Origin: Halichondria panicea
Lineage: Eukaryota > Porifera > Demospongiae > Suberitida > Halichondriidae
Assembly (NCBI RefSeq): GCF_963675165.1
Contig: NC_087382.1
Coordinates: 3,883,963 to 3,947,962 of the forward strand
DNA: 64,000 nt
Direction: 5' to 3'
Shown: positions 1 through 11,763 of the stretch, piece after piece
How positions within the stretch are numbered: the first letter of the stretch is position 1
Layout: each line of letters begins with the position of its first letter
Position numbers and translations under genes: made by a program
Notes under the pieces: generated by a model
The model's database searches: none
What the model saw: the letters and a program-made list of their open reading frames with translations, nothing else
What the model was told of the DNA's origin: nothing

Positions 1-113
1 GTCTTGTTTACGGTTCTCTAATAAGGTTTGCATTTCAAGTGAGGTGAAGTACATGTAACTTGCCAATAATTCTAACCAGTGTACACTTTACTTTACATCA
101 CTATTTTTCTTAG

Positions 114-827
114 CATCTCTGCCTTTGGCTACTGCTGACCTTTGTACTCTGAGAGTAGACGGGGTCTACCCTAGTCTGGAGGTGGTGGACATACAGGGAA
201 TGGGTGTGGCCAACCAACACAGCAAAGCCGCACTCTGGGCCATGCTAAATATCGACAAGTAAGACAAAATTTCCAGTACAGTATTACTGGAATGTGTTAA
301 TTTGCAAGCATCAAGATTGCTTTGCAAAACTAAAATCGCAAAACTACTGCTGGTACTTGTACCACGTATACCACGATCCTTGCCAGAACGCAAAAGTTAG
401 ATCAAATTATCAAATATTTTGCTGGTCCATTCGCAAAGGATTTTCACTAGCAAATATTCTAGTAATACGGCATGTTAAAACCTCTAATTACCTCATCTTT
501 AATTACCCTCCCCCCTAGTGTGAATGGAAGCCTTTGTGATGAGCCCTCGGATGCTGAGCTTCGTTATGCCATTGCCACTCGACACAGTATGCAGCGGAGA
601 GTGTCTGTAAGAACTAGAGCCATTGTGGACTTTGACCTTGGAGCAGCCCCCCTGAATGCTGGGAGTAGCGTGGTGCACATTATGATGGAGAACAAAGGAC
701 AAGTCCAGGCAGAATGGTGGGTATTATTTCCAGCGACGTTTACCACGTACATGCATTGTACATGTATAGATGTACCTATTGAGATGCTCTTTGTACACAT
801 GCACGCACACACACGCACGCACGCACA

Positions 828-868
<41 letters not shown>

Positions 869-3800
869 ACACCCACAGGGCATTCCAGTTCCCCAGTGAT
901 ATGCACCTGGAGCCAGAGTACTGGGCTGATAATGGACAGTTGGACGATGTGGAAAAACTCGAACTGAATATTCTCGATAACGAGTTATTCAGCGTTGATC
1001 CTAAGAGAGGCAGTCTAGAGCCTGGCGCTGTGTGTACTGTAGTGGCTAGCTTTAAACACAGTCACATTGGAACTAGCAGGCTTCCAGTTCTCCTCAAGAT
1101 CAACCGTGGGAGAGAAATACTAGTGAGATAGTTACTAGTTATAATAGTATCCTATGGAAAAATCTATAACTTTGACATGATAAAAGTCTATAAATTCAAT
1201 TATTGTAACTATAGTTATGTGAGATTGCTCTGTAAGTACCCGTATACATGCCGTATACATGTAGATTACATTTAAATGTTCTCTATCGGTGAACTTGGCA
1301 TTAATTTTGCTGTCTGTGCCCATACAGTTGAACTGGACAGGTGTGACTGTGGAGCCTGGTCGTTCCAACGTTCACTTCACCTCTCACTCGCACACTTTCA
1401 ATCCAGTCTCCATCGGATTACACGCCTACCCCAGACAGGTACAAATGCAGTGCTACTATACAGTAGTCTGTACAGAGCATAACGGTAGAATTTGCAAGAT
1501 TCCCAAATTACTTTTGTTGTTGCTTATACATGTAGTCTAGCTTGCTTAAAAATCTATGTTCAACACTTGTTATAACTTTTACAGTTTTGTATGACGGTGT
1601 GAACAAAGGGGCAATCATCAAACTGTTACATGTCTATTCTTATTATATGAGCTTTCCCCTTCCACCATGCAGGTGTACACACTGTACAACGTTGGAGAGA
1701 GTGCTGTAAGCTATGAGATTGACACCCGACCGTTGGACAGGCTGAAACAGACCAACTATTCCATGACAGTGCTGGAGTGTCTACAACCAAAGGGCCTCAT
1801 TCCTCGTCAGTCATCCGTGTCTGTAGAGTTTGTGTTTTCACCTCTGGAAGCCAAGAAATACATTGTAAGTATGTGTGGGTGGGTGTGTGTGTGGGTGGGT
1901 GTGTGAAGTTCATCAGTGTTTTATGTGCAGTGTATACAGTACATCACATTTTGTGTACTAAGCTGTGTGGTAGATTTCATTCAAACTGTCAGTACATAAC
2001 GTAGCTGCTAAACTATTTTGATCAAAACATAGTATCCATTAACAGCATAATTGTTTCCCAGGTTGACCTGCCCATTCATCTGTCTTCCGGAGACACAGAG
2101 TTTGTGAGTTTCTCGGGAGAGGGTTTGGACCTGAGCCAGGAATGCTTCGGAGTAGAAGTCAAAACAGTACAGGTACATGTACAGCCTTTTGCACTAGCTA
2201 TAACACATGCAAATTACATAAGGAAATTTATAATTTCAAAGTGAGTGTACAATATGAAGTTGAATTGTTATTACGTATTATGAGGCCAGGTTTCAATTAA
2301 GTTAATAGCGTAATGCCTCACAATTAACACACATGCACACACACACACAACAGACCGTTCCTGTCGATGGTAGCATCTCCATAGCAGGACAGTTGGCCAA
2401 GCTATCTCAACAAACGCTGAGGTTTGGACATGTCCCGCTTTTCTCTGTCGTTCGCCGCCTGGTGTTCCTGTCCAACCTCTCAGAGCACACTCTCTCGTAC
2501 CACTGGGACCTCAGCTCACAGCTCACCAGAGACGTGGGTTACCCTAGTATATACACGTAGCCACACACTCTATTGACAAACTAAACAGTGGGGGATAGTG
2601 GAGTAGAAAGGGAGATAGTGGACGATAGTGGGGAAGAGTGGCCTGTATGTGTACATAGCTAGGGGAGACATTTTGTTCATTTAGCATATTTTTTGGGGCA
2701 AAAAGTTGCAGTAACGTTTTTAGCAGTAGTATTACGTGTCTATTTAATTATAGTAACAGATGATATCTTTTACTATACTACATGTACTGTATGATTCATG
2801 ACTGTGTATTTGCTTCTCGTCAGGTGGTGTGTATTGAGCCGCTGACTGGTTATGTTCAGCCGGGGCACAGTGTTACCTGTAAGGTCACCTTCTGTTCTCA
2901 CTCCTCCCCTTCCTTCTACGATATGGACCTCCTCTGTCAGGTGACTATAGTACATCGGCACTCAAGTGCATTAGTCCCCTACCCTTATACACACAAAACA
3001 TAACAGTGTCTCGATGTATTACATTTGGTACTGCGTATAGCTTTCACACAGCCTGTCTCGGTACAGTTAGTACTGTACGTACACTGTATAGGTTATTGTG
3101 GCATGCTAATTGAATGCTATAGCTATTTCAGCCATAATTACAAACAAATTACGTGTTTATCCGTTAGCTTTCTAATACTCAATGTTGTGTCCATGTGCAG
3201 GTGGTAGATGAGACCAAGATGTTGGCCTACCATTCAGAGCTGAAAGAGTGGGAAAGAAAAGTGGAGGAAAGAAAACACCTCTTCACCATAACAGACAAAA
3301 ACAACATACCATCAAAGACCACAATTGTAAGTTTTGCGTATAATATTATACTCTCAGCTTTCATACTAAGGCCACTCTATAACTGGCTGATTATACCACG
3401 TTGCCAAGGTAATAAGGGTGTAATAAAAGTCATACAGTCCCTTCCCTGTTAAATTATTTTTATTACACGGTTACGTAGCCTCGAAGTATGGTTTGGTAAA
3501 GGGGTCATCGTGATAATAAAACACACATAGCACAAAAATCCTCGTGTTTTATGCTATCTGTATTTATACTTGTGCCACACCTCAGAGGCCTCAGAGCACG
3601 CCAAAGCTCAAATCACTTCCTGGAGCACAGACAAAGAAGTCGACTAAACGGCCTCTGACATCCGACAATGAGTTACGGGGGAAGCTATCAGCACTACCAC
3701 CCATTGGGGCAAAAGAGGAGACTTACGACGAGTGGAAGAAAAAGTAAGGCTTTAGTACACAAATTTGTGTATTATTTTATTTGGTAACCTCTTCTTTGAA

Positions 3801-5469
3801 CAAACATAATTTATTGTCATTATAGTTCATGAATTTTTTTCTGTACAGAGATTTATCAGTGAAATCAAAGACAAGACCTCGAGCTAGACAGACTAGTGAA
3901 AATGAGGTATGTTGAGCTAACAGCTTCAAATAAATGTATAATGTCTATTTTTCTTTTAGCCACCCTCTCCTCCCGAGTCGTTGATCCTTCACCTTGGCGT
4001 GAGTGCTCAGACCTCAACCATACCAGACTTTGCCTGTCTCGAGGGCCGCCTCGACCAGTTCTTCATTGACCAGCAGGCTCTCATCTCGTGTGATGGCCAC
4101 CCACCGAGCATTGAGGAGCCCGTGAGAGTTGGAGTGGAAGAGAAACAAGTGGTCGAGTGTATGCTACTGCAGATGATAAGGTACATTATACATACATGTA
4201 TGTATACGTGTGTATACATAAACTTACTCTATAAAATAATTATTATACATGTATGTATACATGTACGTACATGTAGATACATGTATGTATGCCACTTTTA
4301 CACGTAGGTTAATGCTAGTAATTGTGAGGTATATATAGTACTTGCAATGCTTTGATTTTGCTTGCCTTGCGATTAGCAATAATTATACAAAACTACACAT
4401 GCAGGGAGCTATTAGATGATGCCAACTTTCATACTGCTATCAAGAACGTTGCAGACGAACCCGTTCCTTACTTTGACCAATTCTCTACGCGAAATGAACC
4501 GAGCGACTCAGTCAGACACTCGGCAAGTCGCCACATCTATGCTTCAGGTCTTGCTTCTCTGCCATCTGGGCATGACTTTCCTCCACACCCCTCACACATG
4601 CCTCACTCCCACACATCCTCACAATCGTCACTGAGTGAAGATGTTAGAGAGATGACGGCAACACAGTCACAATGTAACGATTCTCCAGAGGTGGAAGACA
4701 CTATCGCTAAGCGGAGGAGCCAGGATCGTACCAATGCTGAAATTGAATCTAATATAAAACGGTATAAAATTATTTGTTTACATTGCTCATGCACGTGTAC
4801 TGGAAGTGTGGCCTGAATTATGTAAACATTCTATGAATCTTTTTAAGCGTGGTTTTAATAGAAAGTGACCTACATACATGTATGTATATACATGGGCAAT
4901 GGTAGCATCGTATTATTTATGTGAGTGGTCTCTTAGGGTGGTCAATAGTGTGAGGTGTATGAGTGGTACTTAATAGAGAGGTGGCCATGCATGCATCAGG
5001 GTACTCCAAATGACACTATAATATCCCGTCTATTGCCCTCTTCCTGCCATTGCTTGCTGGTCATCATGGTCAGTCATTATTGTCATTATTTTAATTTTCA
5101 TAAACATTTTTAAGCACATTGCCTGCATGTTGAGCAATGAAATTCATCGATGATGTCGCTAGTTTATAATGAATATTCATAGTAATGAATGAACGATAAT
5201 AAAGCTCCTGCTCGCATGTTTTTTACAGCAGGGGTACAGTCTAGAGTATAGTATAATTGGTTCTTATGCTGACTGCATGTGCATATCAGTAAACATCTGA
5301 TCATTTATGATCTGAATCTCGCCCCTACAGTTCTCCTGAGTTTACTGATCTGGTTGAGGGGATTCTAGAGAACACGATACTAAACATTCTCAAAGAAGCT
5401 TGTTCTGGCCAATTGAACATTACAGCTCCCATCTACACTATTGCTAAAGCTCCTGACACAAACCCTTGA
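114..5469 (+). CDS. CFAP65: CFAP65-like ciliary MSP-domain protein, C-terminal 14 exons (5' end outside window)
   Basis: Fourteen exons with GT-AG borders and compatible phases join into about 784 codons: 114-258, 519-716, 879-1122, 1328-1438, 1673-1864, 2062-2172, 2354-2533, 2824-2940, 3201-3326, 3586-3743, 3849-3906, 3960-4180, 4405-4761, 5331-5469 (stop TGA). The first exon opens in mid-codon behind an acceptor at 112-113, so the gene starts outside the window. Blocks such as VDFDLGAAP, RLPVLLKINRGREIL and FSPLEAKKY are, as I recall the family, typical of CFAP65 (CCDC108), a protein with MSP/ASH-type beta domains in the sperm flagellum and motile cilia. A charged helical stretch (WERKVEERKH), a low-complexity Ser/His linker and a short helical end (ILENTILNILKEA) follow. 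Other MSP-domain ciliary proteins (HYDIN, CFAP47, DLEC1) are less likely given the block order. No disruption seen. Confidence 0.85.
801..876. repeat. (AC)n microsatellite directly before a CFAP65 3' splice site
   Basis: An imperfect CA/CG then pure CA tract ends in the acceptor (AG at 877-878) of exon 879-1122. It replaces the usual polypyrimidine tract. Open frames through it on both strands are repeat artefacts. Confidence 0.95.
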
Positions 5470-5655
5470 GACTGTATTGTATCAAATAATTATTAGCTAT
5501 AAAATTAGTTAGCAGAACTGTATCGATTGGTTTGTGATGCATTTGTGAAAAGACATGTCCATGCAGTATTAAACGTTCCGTATAACAGCGTAATGCCACC
5601 TGTCAATCCCAAGCAAAATGATGCACCTTATCGTCATGTGTATATAAGTATATGC

Positions 5656-5661
5656 AATAAA
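5656..5661 (+). terminator. Polyadenylation signal of the CFAP65-like gene
   Basis: AATAAA lies about 190 bases after the stop codon at 5467-5469, on the coding strand. It is the first clear signal downstream. Confidence 0.6.
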
Positions 5662-5689
5662 CAGAATTGGAACTAGCTATATGCGGTAT

Positions 5690-6119
5690 ACATACTAACG
5701 TATGATCTTTACACAACAGATCAATCCATCTGTCAATTGCAAAAACTTATAATTATGCTTGGTTGAAGCAAAAATTAGATTCATGTGCCTCTATCAGTAA
5801 TATCATCTATGCAGTAAACACTAGTTGGAACTATTGTAACAATTATACATGTACATAACTTTACACAACAAATAACAACAGATCGGACTGTATCGTAAAT
5901 ATGATAACATAAACTGAAGGTCAGTGGCATTATGTACATTGATCCGTCTGTCAATCCCATAACTTTTGCTCAGTTTAAGTAAAGAGCAGATGCATTTGTC
6001 ATACATTTCAATATCATACATGACTTGTATAATTATACATTTGTCGGAAACTCATGTACGCACTATAAAAGTGATCAACTTAGAAACAGAAATAAAAACA
6101 ATTACGTTAACGTTCCAAA
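5690..6119 (+). promoter_or_regulatory. Family A promoter and conserved 5' flank
   Basis: A TATA box (CTATAAAAG at about 6063-6071) lies some 50 bases before the ATG at 6120. It is followed by GATCAACTTAGAAACAGAAATAA, which recurs before the genes at 9754 and 24061. The flank back to about 5690 also matches 9360-9753, sharing CTGTCAAT, CCCATAACTTT and GTTTAAGTAAAGAGCAGATG blocks, so the regulatory region was duplicated with the gene. Confidence 0.7.
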
Positions 6120-6833
6120 ATGAAGACAGCCATTGCTCTGATAGCACTGATCTCCCTCACCGGCAGTCTGGTGTGGGCCGCACCAAATCAGCAACAGCAA
6201 CAAGTACAGGACATTCAAGAAATCCTGGGAAATGCTCGAGACACAACAGAGCAAGACGAGGATGATGTAGACCTCCAGTCGCTACTGGCAGCTGCTCAAG
6301 ACGATGATGGCAATGATGACGATGTAAAAGAATTGCAGTCACTTATCGCCAGCGAACAAGATGAAGATGAAGATGAAGATATGTCAGCACTCAACTCCCT
6401 GATGGCTGCTGCACAAGATGACGACAATGGAGATGACGAGGATGAGAATATGAAAGCTCTGACATCGCTAAGTGCAGCTGCTGAAAACGATGAAGACGAC
6501 CAGCTATCTGAGACAGCTGCTATCACTCAAAGATCCCGAAAAAGGCCAAGGAGAAATAGAAAGCGAAGGAGTTATATAAAATACTATAGAGGGCGAAGGA
6601 GATATAGAGGACGAAACTTGGCCCGCTATTACCAGCGTTATTACAATCAGCTTTACAAGAGGTATTACAACAATTATTACGCTCGATATTACAAGCAACA
6701 TTACAACAGGCAGTATCGAGGAATTAAATCGTATGGTAATTACGGATTTAGAGTGATTAATCATGTGTACAAGTACATGAAGAGTCACTACCCCAAAGTG
6801 TATCGCAAGTACTTGTACTACAACAAGGGATAA
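6120..6833 (+). CDS. Family A secreted precursor, acidic pro-region and Tyr/Arg-rich tail (A1)
   Basis: An intronless frame of 237 aa. Residues 1-21 are a signal peptide (hydrophobic core IALIALISLTGSLVWA, cut near WAA|PN). Residues 24-140 are dominated by Asp/Glu, with repeated blocks LQSLLAAAQ, LQSLIASEQ, LNSLMAAAQ and LTSLSAAAE between acid runs. After TAAITQRSRKR the charge flips to Arg/Lys, then come YYQRYY/YYARYY-type repeats and a conserved end with KSYGNYGF, MKSHYP and a C-terminal NKG. The ATG was chosen from the TATA distance and identical starts at 9754 and 24061. Function unknown: the architecture fits an antimicrobial-type precursor, and a structural Tyr-rich protein is the alternative. 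Paralogues lie at 24061 and, as dead copies, at 11331 and 22600. Confidence 0.85.
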   Translation: MKTAIALIALISLTGSLVWAAPNQQQQQVQDIQEILGNARDTTEQDEDDVDLQSLLAAAQDDDGNDDDVKELQSLIASEQDEDEDEDMSALNSLMAAAQDDDNGDDEDENMKALTSLSAAAENDEDDQLSETAAITQRSRKRPRRNRKRRSYIKYYRGRRRYRGRNLARYYQRYYNQLYKRYYNNYYARYYKQHYNRQYRGIKSYGNYGFRVINHVYKYMKSHYPKVYRKYLYYNKG

Positions 6834-7634
6834 ACTTCATGCAGCAGCTGCAGATACAAACTTGAAGTAGCTTATGTATAGAGTCAGACTGAACAGAATT
6901 GATAGAGCACTGAAGTGCTAAACTTTCGTAGTTTCATGCCTCGTATAAAAATTTGAACAATTAAAATGTGAGTATGAAAAAATTGGCTGTACTATAATAA
7001 TTATATAGGGAGCGTGCATGTGACACCGTATATATAATATAATTATAGCCTCGAATACTCCATAATCTCAGGTACAAATCTATTTTAATGGCTCACAAGA
7101 CAAAACAAATAATTTCTTCTATGCATGCACACAAGCCCTCCGCCTATAAGATGTAATTTGATAGCATAATTTAATGTCAGAATGGAATACAACATAAATA
7201 AGGATGCATTGGTATCGATTTGTGAATGAGTATACCATAATTATAATGGTCAGTATAACTATACCTGTGAATTCCAGAGCAAAAGCAGATGTGCCTTTAC
7301 ATTTCATACAACATGCATTGGTAGGAAACTCATGCATGCATGTATACATGCATGCACTATAATTATAAGTTTACCCCTATAAAGTATATAATTATAACAA
7401 TCAGCCTATAATAGAAAATTTAAGCTTCGATTGTAAAAGGTACACCTCGACATTATATTCAATATCAAAGGTGGTTCACATAATTATAGGCAAAAAAGCA
7501 CAGCGTATATCACATGGACGCAGCTAGATGGAGGTTGTTTTCTGAACCATATATATAATGAAGAGCACTATTGAAATCAGAGTTCGTTATTTCATGCATG
7601 CTGCAGCACTTAATGAAAGCACCGCAGGTGCTGA
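6834..7634. other. Gene-free AT-rich stretch with an orphan family A promoter relic
   Basis: No coding signal found. At 7262-7375 the order AAAAGCAGATG, TTTACATTTCA, GGAAACTCATG, TGCATGCACTATAA repeats the flank of the family A genes (compare 5985-6070), with the TATA box decayed and no coding sequence behind it. It looks like a promoter that lost its gene. Confidence 0.45.
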
Positions 7635-8191
7635 TGCCTCGGTGGAGATGCAAAGCTACATAACATAAAGCTGCTACTAATAGCTTTTATGCACATGATA
7701 AAAACAATTTAATTTTGCTGCATGCAAAAACTCAGAGAGTGGGTAATGATCCACCATGATTGTTGTTAAAACGATCTATGCCAAAAGTTCAAGTCTAAAA
7801 TTAATGGCTGCCATCAGCAGAGCCTTGCAGCTCTCTTCTCACTCTTGCAGCTACCAATAGCTAGCGTTCTAGTGCAGAGCTAACTACTAAGTAGAGTAGC
7901 AACACTCGGTAAACAAGTTTGGCTACGTGCTCTTCTAAAAAGGCTGCAATGGCATTCCAAGTAAGCAAAACTAGGCATAACTCGAGAATGAAGCATTATT
8001 TTGCAAATCCACGAATTAAAATCCAAGTAAACATGACTAGAAGCCTATAGAAACTCTTACTTGCACTTGATTCATCCTTGAGCAGCTGTAGCAGTCTACA
8101 CACACAGACAGACAGACACACACACAGACACACAGACACACAGACACAGACACACTACCGTATACCTCGCTTGCGCATGCGCACCGAGGCA
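7635..8191. mobile_element. MITE-like element with TGCCTCGGTG termini
   Basis: The left end TGCCTCGGTG (7635-7644) is the exact inverse of CACCGAGGCA at 8182-8191. The interior has no coding capacity and carries a CACAGA microsatellite (about 8098-8155). A second copy at about 21611-22250 shares blocks such as GAGCCTTGCAGCTCTCTTCTC and GCGCATGCGCAC but has lost its right terminus. No clear target duplication. A short open frame across the microsatellite on the minus strand is not considered real. Confidence 0.6.
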
Positions 8192-8460
8192 TAATTTGAA
8201 CAGTAAACAGAACCACATGCATTGAACCATGCAATGCTGCAATTATCTCATAGCTGACACAACCTGACATTTCACACAATAACTCTTGTATTACAATTAT
8301 CTCATAGCTGACACATGACATTTCACGCAATAACTCTTGTATTACAGGATTGAATGATTCCCGTAAAAACTGGAATAGACAGCAAGTTTATACATGATTC
8401 AGCATACTGCATAACATAACTTAGGGCATGCACGCATGTTGCATTTTATTTTCTACTCTA

Positions 8461-8850
8461 CAAGAGAATATCTGGCAGGTTTGGGAGAAAGTCTGGCAGG
8501 TTCGGGAGAAGGTCTGGAAGAAGGATTGTGAGAAGGAGATACTGGCCTGGACAACAGTTTTAAATTGGCTGAGCTTAAATCAACTGCATGAAAAACTGAG
8601 TCGTAGAAAAACTGTGTCTGTTCAGTGTAGCACTGAATAGTTAGCTATATAATAAAATGAATCACTAATCAGAGTGAATCATATTAAATTAGTGTTGTTT
8701 AACATGTTATGGAGATCAAAAGATTGGTATATACATGCAAAATAAGCGTAATTAATGGTGCATGAGCATTATTTAGTAGCTATGGCTACGTCTTATTTGC
8801 ATGCATATAGGTTTGTACTTGTAGATATAATAATAGGCACTATACTCTAT
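8461..8850 (+). pseudogene. 3' fragment of the Arg-rich G-tail gene (copy of 10340-10735)
   Basis: The stretch TGGGAGAAAGTCTGGCAGG through AAGGATTGTGAGAAGGAGAT matches the 3' coding end of the gene at 9754. The match continues past that gene's stop into its 3' flank (ACTGAGTCGTAGAAAAACTG; TTTGTACTTGTAGATATAAT). There is no start, signal peptide or pro-region: only the tail and 3' flank were copied. A short frame running through it is incidental. Confidence 0.65.
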
Positions 8851-8883
8851 AAATTGTAGCCAGTACAAGGTTGAGCTGTATGC

Positions 8884-9240
8884 ATGGCTGCTCCCACTTT
8901 CAGTCCGCTAGACGAGAGGCAAGTCGCTTGTAAACATTATGTAGACTGTTTTGCCATGCCCCCTGTGGCCGAAACGAATATCAGAGTGAAGGTTAAGTGT
9001 TCGACATCTCGTATAGGCTCTCTTCTTTTCATTTTTGTACTTCTTAACAGCTAGTTTGCGATGCTTGAGTTTTTGTTGGGCGGAGCATGTGGGTTGAACA
9101 CCTTGACATCCAGGAGTGTATTTTCATGGCGTCCTCCCCAGAACCCTTTCACAGGGACGTCAAGTCCGGCACCATCGGATACATTGGAGCTAGGTTCTGC
9201 GAGCTAGGGTTTCACCAGTCAGAGTTTGAAGAGTTTTAAA
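8884..9240 (+). other. Coding-like GC-richer patch, unassigned
   Basis: A 55-codon frame runs from ATG 8884 to a stop ending at 9051 (start MAAPTFSPLDERQVACKHY). Two further open stretches at about 9056-9240 overlap in different frames. Composition is more gene-like than the flanks, and GTTAAGT at about 8992 could be a donor, but I could not join the pieces into one convincing product and recognise no domain. It may be a degraded gene fragment or a first exon. Confidence 0.2.
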
Positions 9241-9359
9241 ATCTCTGGTTCTGCCGAGACGTCATGGCAGATTATGGTTAATAGATCGGCATGTGTATAT
9301 AATAATTATATGCAATAAAACAGAAGTTGCATTGAAACTATGCAGTATACATAAATTAC

Positions 9360-9753
9360 ACAACAAACAACAACAGATCAATTCATCTGTCAATTATGCA
9401 TGTTTGAAGCAAAAGTACGTCATGTGCCTTTATCAGTAGTATCATCTATAAGAGAAGTTGGAACTATGAAGCAGTATATACGTAACTTTATACACATGCA
9501 ACAGGTATAGATCGAGTATATTATTATCGTATCGTGTATGTATTATTATCGTACATAAATTGGTCGGTCAGTGGGCCAGTGGCATTACATTGATCCATCT
9601 GTCATTCCCATAACTTTGGTCAGTTTAAGTAAAGAGCAGATGCATGCATATGTGTCTTACATTCCAATTGTATACATGCATGACTTGTATGCATGCATGC
9701 ACTATAAAAGTGATCAACTTAGAAACAGAAATAAGGAACAACGTTGTTTCAAA
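9360..9753 (+). promoter_or_regulatory. Family A-type promoter (duplicate of 5690-6119)
   Basis: TATA box CTATAAAAG at about 9701-9709, then the shared leader GATCAACTTAGAAACAGAAATAA before the ATG. Upstream blocks are collinear with the flank of the gene at 6120, with a local TATTATTATCGTA expansion. Confidence 0.7.
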
Positions 9754-10461
9754 ATGAAGACAGCCATTGCTCTGATAGCATTGATCTCTCTCACCGGCAT
9801 TCTGGTGTGGGCCGCACCAAATCAGCAACAAGTACAGGACATTCAAGAAATTCTGGGAAATGCTCATGATGTAACAAAGCATGACGAGGATGAAGTTGAC
9901 AAAGAGGATGCTGAAATGGAAACTTTCATTCAAGATCTGATGTCTGCCCACAAACAAGATGGGGCACAAGTCGAGGACTTCCTCCATAAACTCATGAATG
10001 AAGAGGAGGAAACAGCTTCCGAACAAAAAAGCAATGATGATGATGATGACGACGATGTTGTAGACAACCAGAGCAGCGATCTCGACGAAGTTCAAAGTGA
10101 CAATGACGACGAATTGGAGGCTGCGGTCCAAGAGCTTATACAAGATGACGATAGATCTAACGATGATAGTGATTTGGATGTTGCTGCTCTTCAAGAGCTG
10201 ATCGCCAAGTCACAAGACCCAGATGTTAAAGCTCAATTTTGGGGGGCTATTGCTCGTCTCGGGACGCGGCTAATCAGCAGGGTTGGGAGACGGTTTGGGA
10301 GAAAGTTCAGGAGAACGTCTAACAAGTTTGGGAGAAGGTCCAGGAGGTCCAGGAGAAGGCTTAGCAGGTCCAGGAGAAGGCCTAGCACGTCCAGGAGAAG
10401 GTATGGAAGAAGGATTGTGAGAAGGAGATACTGGCCTGGACAACAAATCAACCAGTGTTAA
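9754..10461 (+). CDS. A-headed secreted precursor with divergent Arg-rich tail (A-head/G-tail)
   Basis: 235 aa, intronless. The first 40 or so residues (signal peptide IALIALISLTGILVWAAPN, then QQVQDIQEILGNAHD) almost equal those of the gene at 6120. Beyond that it differs: a long Asp/Glu pro-region with LQELIAKSQDP before the junction KAQFWGAIARL, then a helix-like RLISRVGRRFGRKFRR and a run of RRS/RRR repeats. The C-terminus (GQQINQC) has one Cys and lacks the terminal Gly of the other families, so the end may have been altered by a frame change. I start at the ATG matching family A; an in-frame ATG 61 codons upstream would precede the TATA box. A fragment of its 3' part lies at 8461-8850. 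Confidence 0.8.
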   Translation: MKTAIALIALISLTGILVWAAPNQQQVQDIQEILGNAHDVTKHDEDEVDKEDAEMETFIQDLMSAHKQDGAQVEDFLHKLMNEEEETASEQKSNDDDDDDDVVDNQSSDLDEVQSDNDDELEAAVQELIQDDDRSNDDSDLDVAALQELIAKSQDPDVKAQFWGAIARLGTRLISRVGRRFGRKFRRTSNKFGRRSRRSRRRLSRSRRRPSTSRRRYGRRIVRRRYWPGQQINQC

Positions 10462-10887
10462 ATTGGGTGAGCTCAAATCAACTGGAACTGAAAAACTGAG
10501 TCGTAGAAAAACTGCAGTAGTCTGTTCATGCAGTGTATAGCACTGCATAACATTTATAATATAGCTATAGAATTAGTGTGAATTACATGTTATTGCATGA
10601 GATTATTAAAAAAATTGGTACATGCAAAATGAGCATAATTATAATATTATTTAGTAGCTAGCTATACGTATATTTATTGTTGCATGCATGGCATGGGTTT
10701 GTACTTGTAGATATAATTATAGGTACTATAAGTCTCTTGTATACTCGACCAAATTCAATCATAATTTTGATACTATAATTTTGACCTTTTACTATAGCGA
10801 ATTTTTTAAGTGTCAATCATTTCACATTGCAAAACCTATATACGTATTATACCAGTACTTGTATGACATCACGATCCTTGCCATAGT
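10462..10887. other. 3' flank of the 9754 gene, no gene seen
   Basis: AT-rich sequence whose first 270 bases are shared with 8590-8850. No AATAAA within the first 150 bases. Confidence 0.5.
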
Positions 10888-10888
10888 G

Positions 10889-11105
10889 ACCGTATATAGC
10901 GGGTATATATTTCGAAGGCATACATTTTCGCAGAAATGCCTTTAGAAAGGTTTTCGCGAATTTAATTTTCGTGGAATAGCAGCCTTTTTGCAGCATGCAT
11001 GCATGCGATATTAAATTCGCAGTTATAATTAATGTTCACGGTACATGCTTAATCTGTGAAAACCACAAAAATGTATACCCTCTAAATATATCTGCTATAT
11101 ACGGT
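10889..11105. mobile_element. MITE-like element with ACCGTATATAGC termini
   Basis: ACCGTATATAGC at the left is inverted as GCTATATACGGT at the right. The interior has the same TTTCG.GAATTTAATTTTCGTGG style as the element at 63373-63612, and a lone left end lies at about 56716. No coding capacity. Confidence 0.55.
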
Positions 11106-11330
11106 ATCGCAAAAGAGTAAACATTTTCTGCTGATTTGGCTCATTTGCATCAACATGCAAGACATATACGGCATACTTATATATATACGTACATGACACG
11201 AAATAAAAATGCTAATGTATAGCATGAATATAGTCTTTCAATAGTGCTGGTATAGGAAACTGCATGTGATTCATATACATGCAAGTGCACGAGAAACAGA
11301 AAATGAATATAGGACAACATCCAAAAATAA

Positions 11331-11473
11331 ATGAAGACAGCCATTGCTGCTCTATTATGCGGATAGTATATAGCACTGTATATACTATAGATCTTTCTCA
11401 CTGCATGGCAGCCTGCACGGTGTGGGCTGCACTGGGAAACGCCCAAAAGATGCAACAAGTTCCATGCATGTAA
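11331..11473 (+). pseudogene. Family A signal-peptide relic
   Basis: ATGAAGACAGCCATTGCT at 11331 equals the start of family A, and GTGTGGGCTGCAC further on matches its VWAAP codons. Between them are inserted bases and an early in-frame TAG. Only a few Gln-rich codons follow (ATGCAACAAGT), then nothing coding. The leader (GAGAAACAGAAA) is also partly kept. Confidence 0.65.
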
Positions 11474-11757
11474 TAGATCTAGTTATAATTATGAGAGCAA
11501 AAACATAATAATGGTAAAATTAATTCGAATATAGAGTCCTGAATTTTGTCCACCGCTACATGAACTATAATTTAAGAATACTATACTAATTATCATACTT
11601 GACATTAATTTTCTTACAATTAAACCATGCACCCTTAATTGCTACAGGTTTGAATGATTCCCGTTTAAAACTTGTTCAAAATTGACAACAAGAATATAGG
11701 CGCTATAGCTGCATTTGGTCCTCTAAACGTCAGCAAGTGCACTAGCTGATGTTACAC

Positions 11758-11763
11758 TTTATT
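11758..11763 (-). terminator. Polyadenylation signal of the family C gene at 11868
   Basis: TTTATT on the plus strand reads AATAAA on the coding strand, about 105 bases after the stop. The block TTGTAGAAAATAAAGTGCAAC is shared with the 3' flank of the gene at 20774. Confidence 0.6.

Noticed and set aside
564-970. Open frames rich in Cys/Val or His/Thr across 800-880
   Set aside because: They are translations of the (AC)n microsatellite; the real coding exons on either side use splice sites.
6296-6526. Minus-strand Ser-rich frames opposite the acidic pro-regions
   Set aside because: GAT/GAC/GAA-rich sense codons automatically give long Ser/Ile/Val antisense frames; the same happens at every A and B gene.
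9571-9753. Longer N-terminus for the 9754 gene
   Set aside because: The extension covers the TATA box and leader conserved with 6120 and 24061, so it is upstream DNA, not protein.
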